Assembly (NCBI GenBank): GCA_001800285.1
Contig: MGVC01000078.1
Span: 25,633-89,632 of the forward strand
Reading direction: 5' to 3'
DNA length: 64,000 bases
From: Elusimicrobia bacterium RIFOXYA2_FULL_39_19
GTDB lineage: Bacteria; Elusimicrobiota; Endomicrobiia; CG1-02-37-114; XYA2-FULL-39-19
A program made the position numbers and the translations under genes. The notes beneath the pieces were generated by a model that had not been told where the DNA came from, made no database searches, and was given only the letters and a program-made list of their open reading frames with translations. This document shows, piece after piece, positions 1 through 9,241 of this stretch. Positions within the stretch are counted from its first letter, which is position 1, and every line of letters begins with the position of its first letter.

Positions 1-879
1 TATATAAAAAGAAGAAATATATCTTGAGGTGCTAAATAAAACCGTATAATTAGTACCATCAGAGTTTAATGTGACTATTTCATATTTTGAACCATTTAAT
101 CTCCTAAATAATATTTTACCATTACTTAAAGCATATATCGATGTTCCGCTTACAGAATAAGTAGTAATATAAATTAAATTTGTCCCATCTGCATCTATTC
201 TTAGCAGTTGCTTACTTGAATAATTTATAAAATACAATTTTGAGGAGTCTGGGGAATATGAAAATCCGTATTGATAGTCAACAATATTTTTCGTCATTGT
301 AGAACCATTATGTTTATAAACTGATATATCTACAGGTTCTACCGCTATATCTGAAGCAATTTTGGCTGGATTTTCTGATGAACTATTATAATTTAGTGTT
401 CTTACACCAGTTCCATCAAAATTCATGGTATAAAGTGTACCGTTTGTATTTCCTGATTCTATTACTACAAAAGATATTTTATTTCCATCCGGAGAAATTC
501 TTAAACTATAAATTCTGTTTGTTGTGTTGTATATACTTTGTTTATTGGTTCCATCAGAATTCATGGTATAAATGTAATCTATATCATTTGATTTTTTAAT
601 CAGCGCTATTTTTGTTTTATCTGAATTAAATTGTGCATTTGATTCATACAATTCGTCAAAAGTTAATTGTGTTACACCGGTGCCATCTTCATTCATTCTA
701 AATAAATCCACGTAACCGGCTGTTTGATGTTTTCTGAAATATATTTTACCTGAACCACCAGAATTTTCTATAAAATATAAATTATGGTTTGTTAGTCTTG
801 TTTGAGTAGCATGACCTAAAGAACAAAAAATAGTTGTAATTGATGTAATGAATAGTAATATATTTATTATCTTTTTCAT
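1..879 (-). CDS. Secreted TolB-like beta-propeller protein, 3' end cut by window edge
   Basis: The minus strand reads open without a stop from an ATG at 879 to the window edge, giving 293 codons of an incomplete protein. It begins with a hydrophobic signal-like segment (MKKIINILLFITSITTIF). It then shows repeats of the type LYTMNFDGTGVR, YIYTMNSDGTN, LFRMNEDGTGVTQLT and LRISPDGNKISF, the blade signature of TolB/PD40 propellers. Such proteins usually lie in the periplasm or on the surface and bind partners through the propeller; no enzymatic residues are visible. The start overlaps the stop of the preceding PorV-like gene by one base (TGATG), so the two are probably co-translated and may form an outer-membrane/secreted pair. 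The exact role is unknown and the C-terminus is missing. Confidence 0.85.
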   Translation of the reverse strand, partial: MKKIINILLFITSITTIFCSLGHATQTRLTNHNLYFIENSGGSGKIYFRKHQTAGYVDLFRMNEDGTGVTQLTFDELYESNAQFNSDKTKIALIKKSNDIDYIYTMNSDGTNKQSIYNTTNRIYSLRISPDGNKISFVVIESGNTNGTLYTMNFDGTGVRTLNYNSSSENPAKIASDIAVEPVDISVYKHNGSTMTKNIVDYQYGFSYSPDSSKLYFINYSSKQLLRIDADGTNLIYITTYSVSGTSIYALSNGKILFRRLNGSKYEIVTLNSDGTNYTVLFSTSRYISSFYI

Positions 880-1781
880 CAGAATTTCACTCCCAGGTTC
901 AGCCTGTGCGTATGCGCCAGGTATCTTGCAGGCAGAAAGGCGTAACTAAAGTTCATGTTCCGGTTTATTCCAAAGGAAAGGCCGGCCTGTAACTGTGATT
1001 CTTCTACGTTTAGTTTATAACCTATATCAAACGCTATTTTGCCCAGGCAGTACTCTACCGCTAAATTTGGGGTAACACGCCCTTCCTTTATTATATAGGG
1101 CACTTCTACGCCAAACGCCAGGTAACTGTTTTCATTATTAATTGAAAAATATGATATGCCGGCAGATGCTGTGGTGGGCAGTTCTTCTGCTTTGGTTATA
1201 AACTTACTTGAAGAACCTATGTTTTGGCCTGATACTGATACGTTTATTTTACTGTTTACCACATATATCAAACCTATATCACCAGCATAGGCAACGGCTT
1301 CCTGCGTTTCTGCTATATTACTGTTTGCGTATTTAACTGTTATACCTGTATATAATCTATCTGAAAAATGTTTGCCGTAGGCTATTATTGCCAGTACGTC
1401 TCTTTGAGATGTTACTGTGCGGGTATGCTCTGTAGTGCCTTCCATCCAAAACAGGTCCATTTTACCGGCATCATAATAAAGGGCTCCTGCGCACAGTCCG
1501 GATTTTTCCCCTACCGGTGTACCATATAATACACCGCCAAACATATCATTTGATGCACCTGTTTCACTGATAAAAAATGCTTCTTTGCTTTTAAGTGTTC
1601 CTAAAACAGCTGAATTGTAAAACACGCCTGATAAATCACTTTTCATATAAACGCTGTTATTTATTGCCTGGGGCCTTGCAGACTGGGGTTTACGCAGTAT
1701 TTGCCAGCCAGCTTGCCCTACTTCTGCAAAACAGTTTGAAATACCAATAATCAGGGTAAGTGCTATTAACGCGGGTTTCAT
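879..1781 (-). CDS. PorV/PorQ-like outer-membrane beta-barrel protein
   Basis: A 300-residue protein with an N-terminal signal peptide (cleavage probably after NCFA). The pattern of PorV/PorQ or UPF0164 family proteins follows: an early segment with SGVFYNSAVLGTL, close to the family YNPAGL motif, then alternating amphipathic strands ending in RLNLGVKF, a barrel-type C-terminus with terminal Phe. In Bacteroidetes PorV works with type IX secretion at the outer membrane; here only the fold class is supported. Length is near the family norm. It overlaps the propeller gene downstream by one base. An extended -10 element lies about 40 bases upstream. Confidence 0.75.
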   Translation of the reverse strand: MKPALIALTLIIGISNCFAEVGQAGWQILRKPQSARPQAINNSVYMKSDLSGVFYNSAVLGTLKSKEAFFISETGASNDMFGGVLYGTPVGEKSGLCAGALYYDAGKMDLFWMEGTTEHTRTVTSQRDVLAIIAYGKHFSDRLYTGITVKYANSNIAETQEAVAYAGDIGLIYVVNSKINVSVSGQNIGSSSKFITKAEELPTTASAGISYFSINNENSYLAFGVEVPYIIKEGRVTPNLAVEYCLGKIAFDIGYKLNVEESQLQAGLSFGINRNMNFSYAFLPARYLAHTHRLNLGVKF

Positions 1782-1817
1782 TTTATTCCCTTTTTTAAAA
1801 ATTTTTATTAAGCCTTT

Positions 1818-1826
1818 ATTATAGCA
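1818..1826 (-). promoter_or_regulatory. Extended -10 promoter (TGCTATAAT) for the PorV-like gene
   Basis: Reading the minus strand, TGCTATAAT matches an extended -10 box upstream of the start at 1781. No good -35 is visible at 16-18 bases. The rest of the 1782-1967 intergenic stretch is AT-rich and holds only a 6-bp hairpin at 1926-1943. Confidence 0.4.
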
Positions 1827-1967
1827 CAGAATTTTAAAATATTTGTTTATTCAATGTAAATATAAAATGAATTTTAAGTCATTATTTATTTTCCTACAAT
1901 GTTTTTTAGGTTAAATTATTTATGGGTCAAATTACGCTTTGACAGCTTTTAGGTATTTTTGAGGTAT

Positions 1968-4640
1968 TTATCGGAGTTTTTGCATTTCCTGCCAGTTTTT
2001 GCCAAATTTCATATCCACAACTAAAGGCACGCTAAGTTTTAGGGCGCCTTCCATCTCTTTTTTTACCAGCGGTATAAATATATCCAGGCTTTTTTCAGCT
2101 ACTTCAAACACCAGCTCGTCATGCACCTGCAGGAGCATGCCGGCTTTAAGCGTATTTTCTTTTAATTTTAGGATTTTGTGAATGTTTATCATAGCCAGTT
2201 TTATAATATCTGCCGCGGTTCCCTGGATAGGCGTGTTAAGCGCCATTCTTTCAGCAAAAGAACGCATCTGGCCGTTATTTGAGTTTATTTCGGGCAGGTA
2301 CCTTATGCGGTTTAGTAAAGTGGTCACATAGCCGTTTGCCGAGGCAAATTTTATAATATCTGCGGTCCACTGTTTTACACCGGAATATTTTTTGAAGTAA
2401 CTGTCTATGTATTTCTGCGCGTCATCATTGTTTATTTCCAGTTGCTGCGCCAGGCCGTAAGCTGACATGCCGTAAATAATGCCGAAATTAATGGTTTTGG
2501 CTATACGGCGCATATTCACATCTACTTTTTCCAGGGGCACGCCGAATATTTCACCGGCAGTTGCCTTGTGTATATCCAAATTTTCGTTAAATGCTTTGGT
2601 AAAAAGCTCATCTTTTGAAAAATGCGCCATTACCCTTAACTCAATCTGGGAATAATCCGCAGAAAGCAGTACATTTCCCTTTTCACAGGAAAAAGCGTTT
2701 CTTATTTTCTGGCCCAGCTCTGTTCTGATAGGGATATTCTGTATATTCGGGTTGCTGGAAGACAGCCTGCCAGTAGCAGTAACCGCCTGATTGAATGATG
2801 TATGCACCCTATTAGTATTAAAGTCACGCAGTTCAAGCAGAGAGTCTATATAAGTGGTTTTAAGTTTCACTACTTCGCGGTAATCAAGTATTTTTTTAGG
2901 CAGCGGGTAGTTTTTACCCAGGGTAAAAAGCACCTCTTCATCTGTAGAGAAACCTGTTTTTGTTTTTCTGGCAGGCGGGAGTTTGAGTTTTTCAAAAAGA
3001 ATGTACTGCAGCTGCTTTGGCGAATTTATGTTAAACTGTTCCCCGCTAAGTTCAAATATTTCTTTTTCCAGGGAAGACATTTTTTCTATTATGCTTTTAT
3101 CCAGCGTTTTTAAGTATTCCACATCAATATAGATTCCCTTTTCCTCCATTTCTGCCAGTACGGAAACTAAGGGCATTTCAATGTTATGAAAAAGATTATC
3201 CAGCTGTTTTTCTTTAAGCAGGCTGCGCATAATTTTTGTCAGCTGGTATACCACATCGCTGTCTGCACAGGCGTAAGGGCTGACTTTTTCTATTTCAACA
3301 AGGTCTATGGTCTGCTGCTTTGCGCCTTTGCCTATCAATTCATTAATTTCTGTCATCTTTCTGCCTAAAAATTCCAGAGCCAGGTCTTTAAGGCCGTGGC
3401 TGGCGCGGGACGGGTTTATGCAGTAGGAGCCAATCATAGTGTCAAATTCTATACCTTCAAGCACTACACCTGCGTGTTTAAACACAAGGAAATCATACTT
3501 AATATTTTGCCCCAGTTTTGCAATCTGCGGGTTTTCAAGCAGAGGTTTTATTTTTTCTAATACATAATCCAGGGTTAATTGCTGCGGACAGCCCAGATAA
3601 TTATGTGAAACGGGTATATAAAAAGCGGTATTTTCTTTATAAGAAAGGCTGATGCCCACTATTTTGGCTACGGCTGTATTAACACTGGTGGTTTCCAGGT
3701 CAACGGATATTTCTTTCTGCAAAGCCAGGTCTTTAAGCAATTTTTCAAAATCAGATTTAGTGAAAATTGTTTTATAATCGCGGGCTGTATTTTCAACTTT
3801 TATAAATTCTTTTGCCAGCCCCAGCGCTTCTATGCGTTTTAGAAACTCAATAAGCACAGACTGGTCCGGGTTTTTTACTAACAGGTCTTCTATGGCTATA
3901 CTTACCGGCACGTCATACCTGAGCGTTACCAGATACCTGCTTTGTATCAGGTTTTCTCTGCTTTTAATTATTTTTTCCTTTATTTTTTCCGGCAGGGTAT
4001 CCAATTTTTCTAAAATATTATCTACGGAACCGTATTCATTTATAAGTTTCTCTGCAGTTTTCTCACCTATGCCGTAAACACCGGGCACATTATCTGAAGC
4101 ATCACCGCAGAGAGCTAGTAAGTCAATAATGTTTTCCGGATAGACGCCGTACTTTTCTTTTACTTCTTCCCGCTTGAAAATAATATTTTTCGGTTCGTTT
4201 AATACACTGACTTTTTCATTTACCAGCTGAAGGCAGTCTTTGTCACCCGTAACTATTACGGTTTCTATGCCGTTATCCGTAGCAATTTTTGAGTATGTGG
4301 CTATAAGGTCATCTGCTTCAAATCCTTCCAGTTCAATGGACTGGATATTCAGGGCTTTCACGGACTCTTTTGCTATAGGAAACTGGCTTTTAAGCGAATC
4401 ATCAGTTTCTTTACGCTGGGCTTTATATTCCTTGAATTCTATGTGCCGAAACGTTGGGGCTTTGTGGTCAAAACAAACCAGCAAATAATCAGGAGTGTAA
4501 TCTTTTTTGATTTTTAAAAGCATTTTTATAAGGCCGTAAACTGCATTTACCTGTTCACCTTTGGAAGTAGTAAGCGGGGGTATGGCATGATAGGCCCTGT
4601 GGAGATAGGAATTGCCGTCAATTATGAAAAGTTTTTTCAT
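1968..4640 (-). CDS. polA: DNA polymerase I with 5' nuclease and proofreading domains
   Basis: An 890-residue full-length Pol I. Residues 1-290 form the 5'-3' nuclease (start MKKLFIIDGNSYLHRA; TGDKDCLQLV; GDASDNVPGV). The 3'-5' exonuclease looks intact: Exo I DLET, Exo II GQNIKYD and Exo III YACAD are all present. Polymerase motifs A (DYSQIELRVMAHFS), B (RRIAKTINFGIIYG) and C (QVHDELVFE) sit in order near the C-terminus. It performs Okazaki-fragment maturation and repair synthesis in the cytoplasm. It lies 13 bases after trxB and is probably co-transcribed with it. Retained proofreading is of note because many lineages have lost it. Confidence 0.98.
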   Translation of the reverse strand: MKKLFIIDGNSYLHRAYHAIPPLTTSKGEQVNAVYGLIKMLLKIKKDYTPDYLLVCFDHKAPTFRHIEFKEYKAQRKETDDSLKSQFPIAKESVKALNIQSIELEGFEADDLIATYSKIATDNGIETVIVTGDKDCLQLVNEKVSVLNEPKNIIFKREEVKEKYGVYPENIIDLLALCGDASDNVPGVYGIGEKTAEKLINEYGSVDNILEKLDTLPEKIKEKIIKSRENLIQSRYLVTLRYDVPVSIAIEDLLVKNPDQSVLIEFLKRIEALGLAKEFIKVENTARDYKTIFTKSDFEKLLKDLALQKEISVDLETTSVNTAVAKIVGISLSYKENTAFYIPVSHNYLGCPQQLTLDYVLEKIKPLLENPQIAKLGQNIKYDFLVFKHAGVVLEGIEFDTMIGSYCINPSRASHGLKDLALEFLGRKMTEINELIGKGAKQQTIDLVEIEKVSPYACADSDVVYQLTKIMRSLLKEKQLDNLFHNIEMPLVSVLAEMEEKGIYIDVEYLKTLDKSIIEKMSSLEKEIFELSGEQFNINSPKQLQYILFEKLKLPPARKTKTGFSTDEEVLFTLGKNYPLPKKILDYREVVKLKTTYIDSLLELRDFNTNRVHTSFNQAVTATGRLSSSNPNIQNIPIRTELGQKIRNAFSCEKGNVLLSADYSQIELRVMAHFSKDELFTKAFNENLDIHKATAGEIFGVPLEKVDVNMRRIAKTINFGIIYGMSAYGLAQQLEINNDDAQKYIDSYFKKYSGVKQWTADIIKFASANGYVTTLLNRIRYLPEINSNNGQMRSFAERMALNTPIQGTAADIIKLAMINIHKILKLKENTLKAGMLLQVHDELVFEVAEKSLDIFIPLVKKEMEGALKLSVPLVVDMKFGKNWQEMQKLR

Positions 4641-4653
4641 TAAGGGTAAAGCC

Positions 4654-5583
4654 TTATGCGGAATGGTTTTCTACGTACTTTTCTGCGGAAAATACTGCTG
4701 TTGCGCCTTCACCGCAGGCAGTAATGACCTGTCTGAACGGTTTTTTTCTGCAGTCCCCGGCGGCAAAAATGCCTTCTGCGGAAGTTTGCAGGTTTTCATC
4801 TGTAATTATGTAGCCCTGCTCATCAAGTGTCAGTGTGTTTTTCAAAAAAGCGGTATTCGGGTCTGTGCCGACAAAAATAAATACACCGCTTGTTTCCAGG
4901 GTTTGTTCTGTGTTTGTTTTTACGTTTTTTACTTTTATGGATTCTACTTTCTGGGTGCCGGTAATTGACAGCGGTACAGTATCACCAATAAAAACAATTT
5001 TTGGGTTGGAAAACATTCTTTCCTGCAGTATTTTTGCCGCTCTTAGCTCTGCTCTGCGGTGTATAACTGTTACTTTTTTGGCAAAACGGGTTAAAAAAAT
5101 GGCTTCTTCTATGGCGGAATCCCCTCCGCCTATTACTACAACGTCTTTATTTCTGAAAAAAGGGCCGTCGCAGGTAGCGCAGTAGGATACACCTTTGCCA
5201 GTCAGTTCTATTTCGCCGGGAATATTTAATTTGCGGAAGTTTGCGCCGGTAGTAATGACAATTGCTTTTGTATTATAAGTATTTCCTGATGAAGCGGTAA
5301 TAGTTTTTGTACTGCCGTTTACGGTTATGGCTGAAATTTCATCTGCAACGGTAACCATACCGAAACTTTCTGCCTGTTTACGCATATTTTCTATAAGCTC
5401 AAAGCCGTTTATGCCTTCAGGAAAGCCGGGGTAATTTTCTATTTTCTCTGTTATAATTACCTGCCCGCCTACGGAAGCTTTTTCAATAAGAAGCGTATTT
5501 AACCGCGCCCTGCAGGCATAGATAGCGGCTGTTAAACCTGCCGGACCAGCACCTATAATAATGATGTCGTAATTGGTATTCAT
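4654..5583 (-). CDS. trxB: Thioredoxin reductase
   Basis: A 309-residue low-molecular-weight thioredoxin-disulfide reductase. Visible are the FAD-binding GAGPAGLTAAIYACRA near the N-terminus, the redox-active CATC in SYCATCDGPFF, the NADPH-binding GGGDSAIEEA, and the C-terminal FAD motif IFAAGDCR. It reduces thioredoxin with NADPH in the cytosol. Length is typical. It precedes polA by 13 bases on the same strand. Confidence 0.97.
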   Translation of the reverse strand: MNTNYDIIIIGAGPAGLTAAIYACRARLNTLLIEKASVGGQVIITEKIENYPGFPEGINGFELIENMRKQAESFGMVTVADEISAITVNGSTKTITASSGNTYNTKAIVITTGANFRKLNIPGEIELTGKGVSYCATCDGPFFRNKDVVVIGGGDSAIEEAIFLTRFAKKVTVIHRRAELRAAKILQERMFSNPKIVFIGDTVPLSITGTQKVESIKVKNVKTNTEQTLETSGVFIFVGTDPNTAFLKNTLTLDEQGYIITDENLQTSAEGIFAAGDCRKKPFRQVITACGEGATAVFSAEKYVENHSA

Positions 5584-5616
5584 GGATTAATTGATTTGTG
5601 TTTTTTTAGGTAAGTT

Positions 5617-5645
5617 ATTTTATATAAATAAGGAAAGATTGTAAA
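5617..5645 (-). promoter_or_regulatory. Candidate sigma70 promoter for trxB-polA
   Basis: On the minus strand TTTACA is followed, 17 bases later, by TAAAAT, upstream of the trxB start at 5583. The boxes are near consensus but the region is AT-rich, so chance matches are possible. Confidence 0.4.
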
Positions 5646-5703
5646 GAATTTGAAAACAAACGCTAAATTACGAATGTTAAACACTGAAAGTTAAACTAGA
5701 AAA

Positions 5704-5779
5704 GTGATTAAGTGTTTATGTGATTAGTTAAAGATTTTGCAAAGTATCAAACCACCTATCCACCTAATCACTTAATCAC
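5704..5779 (-). repeat. Inverted octamer-repeat array after the coiled-coil gene
   Basis: Reading the minus strand, four exact 8-nt units follow 14 bases after the stop at 5794: GTGATTAA, GTGATTAG, GTGGATAG, GTGGTTTG (5779 down to 5748). Three related units lie on the plus strand at 5704-5727 (GTGATTAA, GTGTTTAT, GTGATTAG). A transcript could therefore fold into a stem of about 24 positions with about four mismatches. Similar arrays follow the stops at 24284 and 59825. Confidence 0.75.
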
Positions 5780-5793
5780 CGGACTTTAGGCTT

Positions 5794-7626
5794 TTATCTT
5801 CTATTTTCAAGAAAGTTTATGCGTTTAAGAAGCTCTGCTATTTCTTTGTCTTTTGTCTGTATGTCGCGCTCTGCATGAATCAGTTTCATGGTGAGGTCTT
5901 GAATAGACCTTTCTATCTGTTTCATCTCTCTGTCACGTTCTGTCATAAGGGCATTCTGGCGTGTAAGCAGTTCGTTTTTATGGCTTTCCCAGTTTTTCTG
6001 TTCGCTATTTAGCAGAGACTGCCATTCTTTTCTTTCAGAATCAGACTGTTCCAGCAATTTCTGCACTTCAGCTTCCAGTTCATATATTCTTGATTTCTGC
6101 GTATAGTTTTCTACTTTAGTTTCCTGATAAATAATCCTCAGTTCATTAAACTGACCGTGAATGGTTTCTATTTCACTGTTAAGGCCTTTTATTTCCTCAT
6201 CACGGGCCACCCTCAACTTTTCAAGCATCCCGGTAATTTCTTGTATTCTTGATTCTGACCTGGATTGCTCTTCTATGAAAGTCCTGCGCCAGTCAATTCT
6301 GTCCTGGTCAATCTGAACAACTAATTTATGTTTGTCCTCTTTGAGCATCTCGTTATGATATTTCAAAGTCTGATTCTGTGTTTTCTCAAGCTGGAAAAGC
6401 CTTTCTTCTTCGTTTAGGCTTGCTCTTAATTCCAATATTTCGGCATTAATTCTTTGAGTGTCATTTTCTTTTGATTTTTTGTAATTTTCATACTGAGCCA
6501 GAATTTCATTTTTCTGGTTTTCGTAATAATCTTTCTGACCGGCAATCTGTAAATCCAGCTTCTGGCGTTGTTCCTCGGTTATTTTCTGCAGCATGTCCAG
6601 TTCTTCCATGAGCAGTTTAATCTGGCCTTCTTTGTCACTATTGCGCTGTGTTAGCTCTTCATTGGTTTTCTTTTCCTGGGTTAGCTGCAGCTCAAGTATC
6701 TGAAGCATAGCCGAAACCCTGGATATTTGTTCTTCGGTTGAAAACTTTAGTGTTTGTTCTTTTTCTATAAGATCTCTTTTGTAGTTTTCCCATTCTCTTT
6801 GTTCTATTTCCCATTTTTCATGCCATTTTTTTCTTTCAGCTGATATTTCATCATGATTTTTCTTGTTAAGCTGTTCCAGCTCCGTTATGGCATTGGCTTT
6901 CTGCTGAGTTTCATGTTTTAGCTCTTCATTTTTTTGTATTTCCTCTGTTAATTTTACTGATACTTCCTGCAAAGCCCTGGAAATTCTGGTAGTGCCCTCG
7001 TCTTTATCAGCCACGATTTTCAAGTGGTTTTGTTTCTGGTTCTGGATTACCTGTTCATAATTTTTTATTTTATCCTGCAGGTTTACTAATTCCTTGTCAA
7101 AAATCTGCCGTTGCTTGCTCCAGTCATCCTCTTTTTTTAGCAGAGTTTCCTGCAAAGAAAGGATTTTTTCTTCGTTTTTTGCAATCAGGTCCCTTAAAGT
7201 TTTTTCTTCTGCAATATGGCGTTCGCGGAATTTTGTAAGAGAAGCCTGTTCCTGGATAAGCTTAAACTGCAATTCTTCGGCAATACTGCGGAACGTTTTT
7301 ACCCTGTCTTCTATGGAGTTCCATTTTTCCGTTTCATTAAGTTTACGGACTTTGTTTTCAGTAATGGTATTTTTAAGTTTTTCTACTTCTTCCAGGCGAT
7401 CCTGGGTAAAGTTATCCTTAAGTCTTTTAATTCTTACTTCTGTTTCGTTTAATTTACCACGCAGATTATTTATTTCCTCTTCCTTATTTTCGTAAATTTT
7501 TGACCACTGGTCTTTTTCATTGCGGTACCTGTTTCGCAATACCTGCAAAGTCTGCTGGGATAACTGGTTTTCGGTTTCTATTAATTCTTTTAAAAAGTCT
7601 GTTTCTCGCTTTAAGCTTTCATTCAT
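5794..7626 (-). CDS. Long coiled-coil protein of unknown function
   Basis: A 610-residue protein made almost entirely of heptad-rich, charged helix (Glu, Lys, Gln, Arg, with spaced Leu/Ile), without signal peptide or membrane segment, so presumably cytoplasmic. WKxxxIEEQ-like and EWxxYKRDL-like segments recur. The start is set at 7626 because a GGAG box lies 9 bases before that ATG; the ATG at 7641 overlaps the same box. It is transcribed away from motA with a shared upstream region. Myxobacterial gliding uses the coiled-coil protein AglZ with a MotAB-type motor, so a scaffold role is conceivable, but no homology is visible beyond coiled-coil character. Confidence 0.75.
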   Translation of the reverse strand: MNESLKRETDFLKELIETENQLSQQTLQVLRNRYRNEKDQWSKIYENKEEEINNLRGKLNETEVRIKRLKDNFTQDRLEEVEKLKNTITENKVRKLNETEKWNSIEDRVKTFRSIAEELQFKLIQEQASLTKFRERHIAEEKTLRDLIAKNEEKILSLQETLLKKEDDWSKQRQIFDKELVNLQDKIKNYEQVIQNQKQNHLKIVADKDEGTTRISRALQEVSVKLTEEIQKNEELKHETQQKANAITELEQLNKKNHDEISAERKKWHEKWEIEQREWENYKRDLIEKEQTLKFSTEEQISRVSAMLQILELQLTQEKKTNEELTQRNSDKEGQIKLLMEELDMLQKITEEQRQKLDLQIAGQKDYYENQKNEILAQYENYKKSKENDTQRINAEILELRASLNEEERLFQLEKTQNQTLKYHNEMLKEDKHKLVVQIDQDRIDWRRTFIEEQSRSESRIQEITGMLEKLRVARDEEIKGLNSEIETIHGQFNELRIIYQETKVENYTQKSRIYELEAEVQKLLEQSDSERKEWQSLLNSEQKNWESHKNELLTRQNALMTERDREMKQIERSIQDLTMKLIHAERDIQTKDKEIAELLKRINFLENRR

Positions 7627-7668
7627 TTTTATAAGCTCCATAATTATAATAATTAGTGTTGTACTATA

Positions 7669-7696
7669 AATATAGCCTATTTTGGCGGAATTTCAA
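7669..7696 (-). promoter_or_regulatory. Promoter for the coiled-coil gene
   Basis: Minus-strand TTGAAA and TATATT are separated by 16 bases, about 40 bases before the start at 7626. It lies back-to-back with the motA promoter in the 168-bp divergent region. Confidence 0.5.
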
Positions 7697-7730
7697 GGGT
7701 TTTTTTAAAAAAAGCATTGAATTGCACAAG

Positions 7731-7759
7731 TTGACAAATATAGGCCAACTTTATATAAT
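7731..7759 (+). promoter_or_regulatory. Consensus sigma70 promoter for motA-motB-motB'
   Basis: TTGACA (7731-7736) and TATAAT (7754-7759) are both perfect consensus boxes with a 17-base spacer, 35 bases before the motA start. This suggests strong housekeeping-sigma expression rather than a flagellar sigma28-type promoter. Confidence 0.85.
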
Positions 7760-7794
7760 TTTTTAACTAATATTTACTAACGGAGATGAAAAAC

Positions 7795-8568
7795 ATGATT
7801 GATTTAATGTCATTATTGGGATTAACCCTTGGAGTCGGAGCAATTTACATAGTTATGTACTGGGGCGGAACCGTACACCTACTCTGGCATAAAGACGCAT
7901 TTGTACTGGTATTCGGCGGTACGTTTGCTTCTATAATGATTGCCACACCGTGGTCAATTTTTAAAAATGTTCCCAGAGCTCTGATGAATGTGTTTTTTCT
8001 GCGTGCTACACTTACCCCCAGGCAGGTTATTACTCTGCTTGTAGGTTATGCAGAAAAATCAAAAAGGTCAGGCATTGGAAGTTTACAGGAAGATGTGGGT
8101 CAGTTAAAGGACAGGTTTTTAAGTGACGGTATTATGATGGCTATTGACGGGCTTGATACGGAATTAATAAGAGAAAATTTGATGAAAGAAATTATATTTA
8201 TCCGCAAAAGGCATTATCAGGTAAGCAATGTAGTGCGTACCATGGGTACCTTTGCCCCCATTTTCGGACTATTAGCCACTCTTTTGGGCGTTGTACAGGT
8301 ACTTAGAGGTATTAGCGATCCGAAAAGCCTTGGGGCATCCATGGCTATTGCCGTTACCGGTACATTTTATGGTATCTGCAGTGCGAACTTTTTATTTCTG
8401 CCAGTTGCCAACAAACTTGAAGCGCACACGGAATCTGAACTTCTTTTAAAAGAAGTTATTATTGAAGGTATATTGTCAATCCAACAAGGCGATATTCCTT
8501 TGATTGTCAGCAGAAAATTACAGGCCTTCCTTGCTTACCAACTGCGTGAAAAACGCAAAAGCAGTTAA
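7795..8568 (+). CDS. motA: MotA-family proton-channel stator subunit
   Basis: A 257-residue protein with four membrane segments (about residues 5-22, 32-50, 148-166, 176-200) and the cytoplasmic loop of MotA. Conserved features are the SDGIMMAIDG stretch, the Pro in TFAPIFG and the Pro in LFLPVANKL, equivalent to the channel prolines 173 and 222 of E. coli MotA. The ATG at 7795 is chosen because GGAG sits 9 bases ahead; the in-frame ATG at 7786 touches that box. MotA with MotB converts ion flow into torque on FliG. It heads a three-gene plus-strand operon with two MotB-like genes. No other flagellar gene except the FliF-FliG fusion at 10137-11636 is in the window. Confidence 0.92.
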   Translation: MIDLMSLLGLTLGVGAIYIVMYWGGTVHLLWHKDAFVLVFGGTFASIMIATPWSIFKNVPRALMNVFFLRATLTPRQVITLLVGYAEKSKRSGIGSLQEDVGQLKDRFLSDGIMMAIDGLDTELIRENLMKEIIFIRKRHYQVSNVVRTMGTFAPIFGLLATLLGVVQVLRGISDPKSLGASMAIAVTGTFYGICSANFLFLPVANKLEAHTESELLLKEVIIEGILSIQQGDIPLIVSRKLQAFLAYQLREKRKSS

Positions 8569-8582
8569 TTTCAGGTAAAAAA

Positions 8583-9239
8583 TTGAACATTTACGAAGAC
8601 GAGGACTCTAACGAACAGGAAGAATCAGGCGGTCATAGCAGCCCGTTATGGATGATTATCTATACGGACATGATAACCAACCTGATGATATTTTTCCTTT
8701 TATGTTACTGCCTTACCTGGTTAAGCAAAGAAGAAAGAGAAATAGCCGCCGCCTCGTTTGATAAAACCTTTTCCGGAAAAGATACTGTAGTGGAACAGAT
8801 GGTGCAGAAACAGGAAGAAAAAGTTGCTGAAGAGAAAATAAAAGAAGAGTTTGATAACGTAGAAATAAACGAAGAAAAAATAAAAATCACACTGCCCAGC
8901 CCGGTGCTTTTTGATTCCGGAAAAGCGGAACTTAAACCCCAGGTAATTACCAGTCTTCATGAAATAGCTAAAGTTATAAAAAGCATGCCCAACCGCATCA
9001 TTGTAGAAGGCCATACCGACAACAAACCTATAAAAATGAAAGAATTTAAATCCAATTGGGAGCTTTCCAGCGCCAGGGCTTTCAGTGTTATCAGATATTT
9101 TATTGACAAAGAAAACATAGACCCGAAAAGGCTGATAGCTCTTGGTTACGGCGAATACCGCCCCAAGACTGATAATGATACACCTGAGCACTGCGCTGAA
9201 AATCGCAGAATAGAACTTAATATCTTAAGAGTAAAATAA
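8583..9239 (+). CDS. MotB-like stator/peptidoglycan-anchor protein 1
   Basis: A 218-residue protein starting at TTG, with AGG seven bases ahead. No downstream ATG would keep the membrane helix. One N-terminal membrane helix carries the MotB ion-binding Asp (IIYTDMITNLMIFFLL), a charged linker follows, and the C-terminal OmpA/MotB domain has VEGHTDNKPI and the peptidoglycan-binding NRRIELNI. It is 14 bases after motA and two bases before a second MotB-like gene. Having two distinct MotB-type partners for one MotA recalls AglQ/AglS with AglR in myxobacterial gliding, but that parallel is inference. Confidence 0.88.
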   Translation: MNIYEDEDSNEQEESGGHSSPLWMIIYTDMITNLMIFFLLCYCLTWLSKEEREIAAASFDKTFSGKDTVVEQMVQKQEEKVAEEKIKEEFDNVEINEEKIKITLPSPVLFDSGKAELKPQVITSLHEIAKVIKSMPNRIIVEGHTDNKPIKMKEFKSNWELSSARAFSVIRYFIDKENIDPKRLIALGYGEYRPKTDNDTPEHCAENRRIELNILRVK

Positions 9240-9241
9240 AT

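Noticed and set aside
378..599. Plus-strand open frame in the first kilobase
   Set aside because: It is antisense to the continuous propeller-protein frame on the minus strand.
1926..1943. Terminator after polA
   Set aside because: GTCAAA/TTTGAC can pair but there is no T-run after it and the stem is only six bases.
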